From the NCBI RefSeq assembly GCF_030161615.1, contig NZ_BSUN01000001.1, positions 62,001 to 126,000 on the forward strand: a DNA stretch of 64,000 bases, written 5' to 3'. Under the pieces are notes generated by a model, which did no database searches, had not been told where the DNA came from, and worked only from the letters and a program-made list of their open reading frames with translations. The position numbers were made by a program, and so were the translations under genes. Source of the stretch: Demequina litorisediminis. Lineage in GTDB: Bacteria; Actinomycetota; Actinomycetes; Actinomycetales; Demequinaceae. This document shows positions 56,314-64,000 of the stretch, in pieces; position 1 is the stretch's first letter, and each line of letters begins with the position of its first letter.

Positions 56314-58111
56314 ATGCCCTCACAGGACGCGACGTACGCGCCCCACATCGTCTCCCTGGTCCGCGAGACCTGGGAGAACCGCGCCTCGACGACGATCGCG
56401 CGCAACCCGCTAGCCGACAACAGTTGGAGCGATGTCACCGGCGCACAGGCACGCGCGCAGGTTGACGCCACGGCAAAGGGGCTCATCGCGCACGGCGTGC
56501 AGCCGGGCGACAGGGTCGCGATCCTCGCGCGCACGCGGTGGGAGTGGACGGTGTGCGACCTCGCCATCATGACGGCGGGCGCCATTCCTGTGCCGATCTA
56601 CGACACCTCGTCGGTGGACCAGATTCAGTGGATCTGCGAGGACGCTCAAGTCACGGTGGTGATCGCGGAACGCACGTCTCACGCCGAGAGGGCGCGCGAG
56701 GTCATGGCTCAGGGCACGACGCCTGTCCGCGAGGTCCTCGTGATCGACGAGGGCGCGATGGACGCGCTCGCCAAGGACGGCACCACGGTGTCCGATGCCG
56801 AACTTGAGGCAGCGCTCGCCACGGTGGGCCACGGCACCCTCGCCACCATCATGTACACGTCTGGAACCACGGGACGCCCCAAGGGCGTGGAACTCACTCA
56901 GTTCTCGTACACGCGCCACATCGCGGGGATGAGCGACGAGATGAGCGACATCATCCAGGAGGAGGGCGCCTCGACGGTGCTGTTCCTCACGCTCGCGCAC
57001 TCGCTCGCACGGCTGGTGCAGTACATCCTGCTCGCCGGCGGCGTCGTCATCGGGTACTGCCCGGACTCGTCGCGGCTCGTGCCACTGATCGGCACCATGC
57101 ACCCCACGTTGCTCCTCGCCGTGCCCCGCGTGTTCGAGAAGGTCTACAACGGCGCCGAGCAGAAGGCCGCCGCGGACGGCAAGGTCAAGGTTTTCCGGTG
57201 GGCCGCGCAGCAGTCGATCGCCTATTCCAAGGCACTCGACACGGACCGGGGCCCCGGCCTCGCTCTGCGACTGCGCCACAAGGTCGCAGATGCGCTGGTG
57301 CTCAAGAAGATTCGGGCGCTGCTGGGTGGCCGCGCGCACTGGGCGGTGTCGGGATCCGCTCCGCTGGGCGACCGCCTTGGCCACTTCTACCGGGGCCTCG
57401 GCCTCGTGGTGCTCGAGGGCTACGGCCTGACAGAGACCAACGCCGCCTCGCACGTCAATCGCACCGATCTCGCGAAGATTGGCACCGTCGGTCCGCCCCT
57501 GCCCGGCATCGAGGTCCGTATCGCCGACGACGGCGAGGTCCTGATGCGTGGCGACCAGTTGTTCTCGGGTTATCACCGCAACGCCTCGGCGTACGCGGAG
57601 TCCGTGGTTGATGGCTGGTTCCACACCGGTGACATCGGAGCCGAGGACGAAGATGGCTACCTCACCATCACCGGGCGTAAGAAGGAGCCTCATCGTCACC
57701 GCTGGCGGCAAGAATGTGGCTCCTGCGGAATTGGAGGACCGGATCCGCGGCTATGCGCTGGTCAGCCAGTGTGTGGTGGTGGGCGATGCTCAGCCGTTCA
57801 TCGCCGCGCTCATCACGCTCGATGCGGAAGCCCTTCCCGGATGGCTCAAGGGCAAGGGTTGGGAACCCATGACGGTCGCCGAGGCCGCGCAGGATCCTCG
57901 CATCCTCGAGCGAGTGCAGAAGGCCGTCGACCGCGCCAACCGTGCCGTCTCCCGCGCGGAATCCGTGCGCACGTTCCGCATCATCGATGGTGACCTGACC
58001 ATCGAGAACGGCTATCTGACGCCCTCGCTGAAGGTTAAGCGCGCGCGGGTACTCGAGGACTTCGCGCCCGTGATCGACGCGATCTACTCCGGCAAGCACC
58101 AGGCAGGTTAG
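56314..58111 (+). CDS. long-chain acyl-CoA synthetase (FadD15-type)
   Basis: A repaired product of about 598 residues. It activates fatty acids to acyl-CoA through an acyl-adenylate. AMP-binding motifs: MYTSGTTGRPKGVEL (P-loop), EGYGLTETNAAS, GWFHTGDIG and ITGRKKELIVTAGGKNVAP. The frame is broken near 57691 (KKE-LIVT), at the hinge between the large and small domain. It is divergent from the ROK glucokinase. The close PlsC gene suggests a lipid-synthesis neighbourhood. Confidence 0.92.
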
Positions 58112-58156
58112 TCTCCGCGCGCAGTCGCGGGGCATGTCGCCGGGTGCGTCGCCGGC

Positions 58157-58360
58157 TTAGCCTGCCCTGCGGCGCCTCGGCGCATCGCTCAGGCGTAGCG
58201 GCGGGACCAGCCCTCCGGCAACCATCACGTCCACCGCACGGCGCTGAGCCTCGTCCATGACCACCGGCTGCGCTGCTCGCACCGGAATGGTCAAGAACGA
58301 CACAAAGCAGTCTCCGCAGGCCTTGCCCTTCACCTCACAGGTGTCGCAATCAATGTTCAT
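58157..58360 (-). CDS. small conserved cysteine-rich protein
   Basis: 67 residues. The N-terminus has two CxxC pairs 6 residues apart (CDTCEVKGKACGDC) followed by FVSFLTIPV, DEAQRRAVDVMVAGGLVPPLRL and a basic tail. The pairs could bind zinc or an iron-sulfur cluster. I chose the ATG at 58360 because it places the Cys motif at the very start, as in homologues I recall from actinobacteria; 58390 is also possible. Function unknown. It is divergent from the exonuclease gene. Confidence 0.65.
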   Translation of the reverse strand: MNIDCDTCEVKGKACGDCFVSFLTIPVRAAQPVVMDEAQRRAVDVMVAGGLVPPLRLSDAPRRRRAG

Positions 58361-58447
58361 GCCTGCGACGCTACAACGGCCCTCTGACATCGCGGCGATT
58401 CCCGTGGTTCGACCGTGATGTCAGAGCGCCGTCGTACCGTGGGGGTC

Positions 58448-60137
58448 ATGAGTACGCAGGTCCAGGACAGCCTCGACGCCATCGGTGAGCCGTTGTCGGC
58501 CACCACGTTTGTCGTGGTTGACCTGGAGACGACCGGAGGCTCCCCCGCGACGTGCGGCATTACGGAGATCGGCGCGGTCAAGACTCGTGGTGGCGAGGTC
58601 ATCGGCGAGTTCCAGACGCTGGTCGATCCCGGCGCACCGATTCCACCGATGATTGTCGCGCTGACAGGCATCACCGATGCGATGGTGATGGCGGCGCCGC
58701 GGATCGAGCAGGTCCTGCCGTCCTTCGTCGAGTTCCTCGGTGACGCCGTACTGGTGGCTCACAATGCTCGCTTCGATGTCGGGTTCCTCAAGGCCGCCTT
58801 CCGCGCGCATGGCTACCGCTGGCCGGGCCCGGAGGTGGTCGACACCCTGACGCTCGCACGAAGGGTCGTCACCAAGGAGGAGGCTCCCAACCGCAAGGCT
58901 CGGCACCCTGGCACGGGTGTTCGGCACCCGTGTCACTCCCAACCACCGCGCGCTCGAGGATGCACGTGCCACCGGCGAGATCCTCCACGGGATGCTTGAG
59001 CGGCTCGCGGCCTTCGGCATCACCCACCGTGCCGATCTCGAGACGTTGCGAGATCCCGTTTCCGACAAGGTCAGGCGCAAGGCCACTATGGCGGACGCGG
59101 TTCCCGCGAAGCCGGGTGTCTATACCTTCAGGGGTCCGCGGGGCGAGCGTCTCTACGTGGGCACGTCGAAGAACCTCCGCTCGCGCGTGAAGTCGTACTT
59201 CACGAAGGCGGAAACACGGCGCCCCATTCGCGAGATGATCGACCTCGCGGTGAGTGTCGACACCGTCGTCTGCCCCACCGAACTCGAGGCGAACGTCCTC
59301 GAGGTGCGCATGATCAACGAGTTCCGCCCTCGGTACAACCGCCGCTCCGCACGCCCGGAGCGCACGCCGTGGGTGCGTCTCACCGACGAGGCGTTTCCGC
59401 GCCTCGTCGTGAGCCGCTCCGCCGCTGCCGATGGCGCGGACCTTGGCCCCCTGCGCTCTGCGGCCGACGCCCGGCGCGCCGTCGAGGCACTGCAACACGC
59501 ACTGGGAGTGCGGACCTGCACCACGCGACTGACGAAGACGCCCCGACAGGGTGCGCGAGCCTGTATCCAGTTTGACCTTGGCCGATGCGCGGCGCCATGT
59601 GTCCTGGGTGCCGAAAGCGGCTATGCGGCGGCGATCGACGCCACTCGCGACGCACTGCGGACAGACATCTCACCCGTCGTCGACGCCCTCGCAGGCGAGG
59701 TGGCCGCCCACGCGCTCGCCGAGGAGTTTGAGCGCGCGGCTGATACCCGTGACGCCATCAGCGCCGTGGTGGATGCTGCCGAGCGAGCCGGGCGGCTGGC
59801 ATCACTGCGCGCTTGCAAGATTGTCGCCGTGCGCCGAGTCGACGACGCGTGGGAGCCTGTCTCGAGCGCGCGCGGCATGCTGGTGGGCTCCGCGCGGGTG
59901 CGGTCCGGCGTCTGGGACGCCGCCGCCCCGTTGCGACGGGCGTGGGACACCCTGGAGATCGGCGGTGCGCTCGTCGAGGAACAGGAGATGATCCTGCGGT
60001 GGCTTGAACGGCCGGGCGTGCGGCTCCTCCATGTCGACGGCGAGTGGTCCTCTCCCCTGACGTCGGCGGGACGTCACCATCGGTGGGTCGATGCGCGACG
60101 GCGCGATCACGAACAGGTGGCGCAGTCAGCGCGATAG
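58448..60137 (+). CDS. DEDD exonuclease / GIY-YIG fusion protein
   Basis: A repaired product of about 562 residues. The N-terminal 180 residues are a DnaQ-type 3-5 exonuclease ([38 protein letters not shown]). Next is a UvrC-like part: a GIY-YIG domain ([20 protein letters not shown]) and the Cys segment [13 protein letters not shown], then a helical UVR-like region. The fusion is known in actinobacteria; a role in DNA repair is likely but the exact substrate is not. One extra base in AGCT near 58899 separates the two halves of the exonuclease (RK-LGTLAR). Confidence 0.88.
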
Positions 60138-60221
60138 CGCGTCAGCGCACAGGCAACCGAGGACCTTTCCTCGCTGCCATGCTCGCGTTGTTCGACGCCG
60201 CCGCCCCGTCGACCTGCGCGA

Positions 60222-61263
60222 CTACGCCTGGGTTGCCGCAGCCCATCGCTGCAGCACCGACGCAGCGGCGCCCGAATCGATCGCGCGCTCCGCGTGCCCG
60301 ATTCCCGCCGTCATGCGCTCCACCAGGGTGCCCGAGGACGTCCCCGGCAAGGTCGCATCGGCCACGATGCCCGCGGCCGCGTTGAGGAGCACCGTCTCGC
60401 GCACGGGACCCGACGAGCCGTCCAGCACGGCACGCGCGATGACCGCGTTCTCGGACGCGGTACCGCCCCGGATGTCGTCGATCGAGATCGCGCTCAGGCC
60501 CAGGTCCGCCACTGGATCGAGGCGCAACTCGGTCACGCCTCCGCCGCGCACCTCCCACACGGTTGCCGGGCAGGTGCCGGCCAACTCGTCCAGCCCGTTG
60601 TCGCTGTAGAACACGAGTGCCTCGCGTCCCTGCTCTGCGATGACGCCCGCTAGCACCGGCGAGACCCTGAGGCTCGACGAACCGATGGCGGTCGCCGAAG
60701 GCTGGGCGGGGTTGGTGAGCGGCCCCAGAATGTTAAAGGTGGTCGGCACGCCCAGTTCCTTGCGGATCGGCATCGCGAACCGCATGGCGGGGTGGAATAC
60801 CTGCGCAAAGCAGAAGGTGATGCCCACCTCATCGACGAGTTCCTTCACTCGCTCGACGGGGAGGTCAAGACGGACTCCGAGGCTCACCAAGAACATCGGC
60901 GCTTCCGGATTTTGACGTCGCCGCCCTGTTGCCATGCTTGACGACGGTCAGCCCCGCGCCCGCCATGACCAGCGACGACATGGTGGAGATGTTGACGGTC
61001 GCGAACCCGTCACCGCCCGTGCCCACAATGTCGACGGTCCGGCCGGGTACCTCGAAGCGCAACGCGTGACGCAGCATCGCTGCGGCAAGTCCCGCGACCT
61101 CCGTTGGCGTCTCGCGCTTCACCCTCAAGGCCGCGAGGAACGCCCCCATGGCCACCGGAGACGCAGCATCGGTGAGGATGTCGTCCATCACCGCAGCGGT
61201 CTCCTCCGCGCTGAGGTCCTCGTGTTCCACGAGTCGGGAAAGGAGTTCCTGCAGTGCGGCCAC
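60222..61263 (-). CDS. trpD: anthranilate phosphoribosyltransferase
   Basis: A repaired product of about 346 residues. It joins anthranilate to PRPP in tryptophan synthesis. Signatures: VDIVGTGGDGFATVNIST (PRPP loop) and KHGNRAATSKSGSADVLGEL, then FNILGPLTNPA. A GTG start at 61263 follows GGAGG. One extra base in AGCT near 60878 breaks it (LGE-LGVR). It is separated from other trp genes, a common arrangement in actinobacteria, and lies near the respiratory genes. Confidence 0.93.
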
Positions 61264-61301
61264 GGTGCCTCCGGTCTCGGGTCAGCGGCGAAATCAGCGG
61301 A

Positions 61302-61739
61302 TCAGGATGCCTGAGCGGCGGGCGCGAAGAACTCGTCGACGGCGTCGCGCACCACGAACGGGTCAAGCGGGTGCGACACGGCGGCCTCTGCCTCGGACCA
61401 CGTCGCGAGCCATGCATCGGCGGGACGACCCACAAGGAGCAACACCGGCGGCGCCGCGTAGATCTCGTGCTTGATCTGCCGGCAAATACCCATGCCGCCC
61501 ACCTTCGCGGCCTCGCCGTCAAGGATGAGCAGATCGAACGGCTGTGACTCCACCGCCTCGATGACGGCGGCGTGCGTCGCGGTCTCGAGCCACTCGACGG
61601 GACGTCCATGCGTGGTGGAGCCGACGGCGAAGCGCACCTTCTCGCGCACGTTTCGGTCGTCGCTATAGATCAGGATGCGCGCCTTCAGGGGCGTCGCGGC
61701 AGATTCATCGTGCTTGGCCACGTCACTCATGGTGGCCAT
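61302..61739 (-). CDS. response-regulator receiver-like protein
   Basis: 145 residues, uninterrupted. The central part resembles a CheY-like receiver: [20 protein letters not shown], the putative phospho-Asp in [10 protein letters not shown], and a following [12 protein letters not shown]; but there is no DNA-binding output domain and the acidic N-pocket is only partly kept (SDDRN). It may be a stand-alone or pseudo-receiver. It is divergent from ctaE by about 100 bp and sits 38 bp upstream of trpD in transcription order. Function unknown. Confidence 0.65.
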   Translation of the reverse strand: MATMSDVAKHDESAATPLKARILIYSDDRNVREKVRFAVGSTTHGRPVEWLETATHAAVIEAVESQPFDLLILDGEAAKVGGMGICRQIKHEIYAAPPVLLLVGRPADAWLATWSEAEAAVSHPLDPFVVRDAVDEFFAPAAQAS

Positions 61740-61840
61740 TCTGGCACGTTCCGGCGGGGTCGTTCGTTACCCTCGCGAGAGCCGCGACAGGCTGCCCTAC
61801 CTGGCGCCCGCGGGTGCTTTCTTGCGCTTTAATGGGACCT

Positions 61841-62469
61841 ATGTCCCAAGCGACGACTATGCCGTCACCCATTCATGCCACGCGCCCCAATCAGGTAGCC
61901 GTTGGCACCATCGTCTGGCTCAGGCTCTGGTGATGTTCTTCGCGGGTTTGTTCGCGATGTACTTCACGCTCCGTGCACAGGTGCCCGAGGTCTGGGCCGA
62001 GAAGACGGAGCTCCTGAACGTCCCGTTCGCCCTGGCGAACACCACCATTCTGGTGCTGTCCTCCTTCACCGCCCAGGCGGGTGTGTGGGCGGCAGAGCGC
62101 TACCAGCGCCGCCGCACCGGTTCCTTCTGGAACGTGAAGTCGTGGGGCATGCACGAGTGGTTCGTCCTGACGTTCATCATGGGCTCGATCTTCGTCGCCG
62201 GCCAGGTCTACGAGTACGCGATGCTCGTGTCCGAGGGCCTCACGATTTCCTCGAGCCCTTACGGATCGGTGTTCTACCTCACGACCGGCTTCCACGGCCT
62301 GCACGTGATCGGTGGACTGATCGCGATGCTGTTCGTCCTGGCACGCTCGTTCGCCGCCAAGAAGTTCGGCACGCACGAGGCAACCACCACCATCGTCGTG
62401 TCCTACTACTGGCACTTCGTTGACGTCGTGTGGATCGCCCTGTTCGCCGTGATCTACCTGGTTCAGTAA
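61841..62469 (+). CDS. ctaE: cytochrome c oxidase subunit III (aa3 type)
   Basis: About 209 residues after repair. Five hydrophobic helices: [31 protein letters not shown], [46 protein letters not shown] and [19 protein letters not shown]. The ATG at 61841 is in the frame of [18 protein letters not shown]. The frame breaks at 61924-61935, where WLSSELMFF (conserved in the family) reads WLRLW-MFF; the expected DNA holds two close AGCT sites and is net one base short. It is the first of the ctaE-qcrC-qcrA set, encoding parts of the bcc-aa3 supercomplex. Confidence 0.93.
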
Positions 62470-62479
62470 GGGAATCCCG

Positions 62480-63265
62480 ATGCACGCAATCGCCCGCAGG
62501 CGCCACCACAAGGCAGCACCGCTGCTCCTGGTGCTGACCCTGCTCGCCCTCATCACCGGTGTGGCCGCCGTCGCCGCACCCTCCGCCGCCACGGCATCCG
62601 AGACTGCCTCCGCCGAGGACGTCGCCGCCGGTGAGGCACTCTTCACCGCCAACTGCGCCTCGTGCCACGGCCTCGACGCCGAGGGCCAGGACGGCGTGGC
62701 GCCGTCGCTAGTCGGCGTCGGAGCCGCCGCGGTCGACTTCCAGGTAGGCACCGGCCGCATGCCGATGCAGGCCTCGGGCCCGCAGGCCATCGCCAAGAAG
62801 GCGCAGTTCAGCCAGGACGAGATCGACCAGGCGGCCGCCTGGGTGGCTTCGCTTGGCGCCGGCCCTGCGGTCCCCACGCCCGAGCAGGTTGACCCCGAAC
62901 TCGGCGACGCCGCCAACGGTATGGAGATCTTCCGCACCAACTGCGCGATGTGCCACGGCTCCATCGGTGGCGGCGGTGCGCTGACGCAGGGCAAGTACGC
63001 CCCGTCTCTGCTCGAGACGACCCCCACCCACATCTACGAGGCGATGCTGACCGGCCCGCAGTCCATGCCGGTGTTCAACGACGCCAACATCACCCCCGAA
63101 CACAAGCGCGACGTCATTGCCTACATCGCGGCTCAGCAGGACGGCTCCCCCGGCGGCCTGTCGCTGGGCGCCATCGGCCCCGTCTCCGAGGGCTTCTGGG
63201 CCTGGTTGGTCCTCCTCGGCCTCATCATCGGCGCTACCGTCTGGGTTGGAGCACGTTCCTCATGA
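62480..63265 (+). CDS. qcrC: cytochrome bc1 complex diheme cytochrome c subunit (QcrC)
   Basis: 261 residues, uninterrupted. An N-terminal membrane anchor (LLLVLTLLALITGVAAVAA), two heme-binding CxxCH motifs (NCASCHGLDAEG near residue 56; NCAMCHGSIGGG near 156) and a C-terminal helix (WAWLVLLGLIIGATVWVG). It passes electrons from the bc1 complex to aa3 oxidase, so no separate soluble cytochrome c is needed. It follows ctaE by 10 bp and overlaps the qcrA start (ATGA). Confidence 0.96.
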   Translation: MHAIARRRHHKAAPLLLVLTLLALITGVAAVAAPSAATASETASAEDVAAGEALFTANCASCHGLDAEGQDGVAPSLVGVGAAAVDFQVGTGRMPMQASGPQAIAKKAQFSQDEIDQAAAWVASLGAGPAVPTPEQVDPELGDAANGMEIFRTNCAMCHGSIGGGGALTQGKYAPSLLETTPTHIYEAMLTGPQSMPVFNDANITPEHKRDVIAYIAAQQDGSPGGLSLGAIGPVSEGFWAWLVLLGLIIGATVWVGARSS

Positions 63266-64000
63266 GCACGCCTGAACACCACGAAGAGCCCGTGACCAAG
63301 AACGGTTTCACGGACCCCGGACTCGCGGACCACCGTCCGCGCCGCGCCGACGTCGAGCCCAAGGCCGACCGTCGCGCCGAGCGCCAGGTCGCCGCACTGT
63401 TCGGCTTGTCGGTCATCGGCACCGTCATCGCCCTGTGGGCGTACTTCGGCCTCGACGCAGGCGACGGGAGCGACGTCAACGCGATTCACCGGGTGAACCT
63501 GTGGATCGGCATCGGCATCTTCCTCACCATGGTGGGCATCGGCTTCGGTGCCATCCACTGGGCCAAGACCCTCATGCGCGACCACGAGATGGTCGAGGAG
63601 CGTCACGCCCTGCGCACGTCCGACGAGAACCGTGAGGCCGCGATCCAGAACCTCAAGGACGGCGTCGCTGACTCCGGCCTTGGCACCCCGAGCGAGTCCG
63701 GCACCGGCGTGAAGCGCCGCAGCCTGCTCAAGGGATCTCTCATCACCGCGATGGCGATCGCTCCCCTGTCGCTCCTGGTTCCCCAGATCGGCAACATGGG
63801 TGCGGACTGGAACATCTCCAAGTTCCGTCACACCATGTGGGGTCCCGGCGTGCGCCTCACCCGCGACCCCGACGGCAAGCCGATCAAGGCCGCTGACGTC
63901 ACCATCGGCTCGGTCTTCCACGTGATTCCCGACGGCCTGAACAAGCCTGGATCACCACCACAAGATGGCGGAGAAGGCCAAGGCTGTGGTGCTGCTGCTT
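63262..64000 (+). CDS. qcrA: cytochrome bc1 complex Rieske iron-sulfur subunit (QcrA), 3-prime end missing
   Basis: At least 245 residues; the window ends before the Rieske cluster motifs. Three helices are seen (AALFGLSVIGTVIALWAYFGL, VNLWIGIGIFLTMVGIGFGAIHW, SLLKGSLITAMAIAPLSLLV), the three-TM anchor typical of actinobacterial QcrA, and the conserved VGSVF-like TIGSVFHVIPDGLN. An extra base in AGCT near 63948 breaks the frame (LNK-LDHHHKMAEKAKAVVLL). Coupled to qcrC by a 4-base overlap. qcrB would be next. Confidence 0.93.
   Translation, partial: MSTPEHHEEPVTKNGFTDPGLADHRPRRADVEPKADRRAERQVAALFGLSVIGTVIALWAYFGLDAGDGSDVNAIHRVNLWIGIGIFLTMVGIGFGAIHWAKTLMRDHEMVEERHALRTSDENREAAIQNLKDGVADSGLGTPSESGTGVKRRSLLKGSLITAMAIAPLSLLVPQIGNMGADWNISKFRHTMWGPGVRLTRDPDGKPIKAADVTIGSVFHVIPDGLNKPGSPPQDGGEGQGCGAAA

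Noticed and set aside
56410..57711. Minus-strand frame of 433 codons opposite fadD
   Set aside because: Shadow frame with no recognisable domain; the acyl-CoA synthetase motifs lie on the other strand.
60155..60178. Short hairpin (CGAGGA/TCCTCG) between the exonuclease fusion and trpD as a terminator
   Set aside because: The stem is only about 6 bp with no T run; chance at this GC content is high.

Overview
The window is chromosomal DNA from a high-GC actinobacterium. Gene content and order fit the Micrococcales, possibly near Cellulomonadaceae/Demequinaceae; that placement is inferred from gene content only. Evidence: actinobacteria-restricted families (DUF3000, DUF3159, DUF3710, DUF4193, DUF5998, SepH), a class II DAHP synthase, a bcc-type qcrC/qcrA/ctaE respiratory cluster, and two blocks whose order resembles the M. 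tuberculosis regions around Rv2680-Rv2703 (DUF3000, rnd, dxs, TRAM methyltransferase, permease, two TrkA, DUF3159, OB-fold, DUF3710, dut, DUF4193, suhB, sigA) and Rv2173-Rv2178c (idsA2, Rv2175c, pknL, aroG). I see no prophage, insertion sequence, CRISPR array or integrase. This is core chromosome.

Layout. 1-870: a Gly-Cys-Val tRNA block present twice, each copy closed by a hairpin. 898-4000: small membrane protein, membrane-anchored EEP-family protein, DUF1684 protein, and a TetR regulator divergent from an Ohr peroxidase. 4074-10486: treY-treZ (trehalose from maltodextrin), an MFS exporter and a divergent MarR regulator. 10494-19875: zapE, gnd, DUF3000-rnd, dxs, acnA. 19950-31096: TRAM methyltransferase, permease, TrkA pair, dut cluster, inositol phosphatase, sepH, hydrolase, NPP-type phosphatase, DUF5998. 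31209-43878: parC, ppc, thrE, parE, TspO-like protein, GNAT, alanine/sodium symporter. 43987-51786: sigA, DUF4192, prenyl diphosphate synthase, Rv2175c-like HTH protein, LysM/lytic transglycosylase, PASTA Ser/Thr kinase. 51892-61739: aroG, PPi-type phosphofructokinase, plsC, ROK glucokinase, fadD, DnaQ/GIY-YIG fusion, trpD, receiver-like protein. 61841-end: ctaE, qcrC, qcrA (cut by the window end).

Critical reading note. About 40 of the 56 genes cannot be translated straight through. Comparing the frames shows more than 80 places where one extra base sits inside an expected AGCT, giving AGCCT or AGGCT, plus about 15 places where a G, C or A run is one base short. Removing these restores full-length proteins with intact catalytic motifs, and the net frame arithmetic closes for every gene I checked. 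The genes include sigA, dxs, acnA, parC and parE, so I treat them as intact genes in an unpolished sequence, probably from long reads with a systematic miscall at AGCT. A modified base in AGCT is the most interesting explanation. Coordinates of broken genes cover the whole gene; protein lengths are for the repaired frame.

How the genes work together. The 46-52 kb region pairs a PASTA kinase with a LysM/SLT cell-wall enzyme and a homologue of a known PknL substrate, which suggests a cell-wall sensing module. treYZ, glucokinase, PPi-PFK, gnd, ppc and acnA cover much of central carbon metabolism. ctaE-qcrCA belong to the bcc-aa3 supercomplex. sepH and zapE serve cell division; parC and parE form topoisomerase IV.
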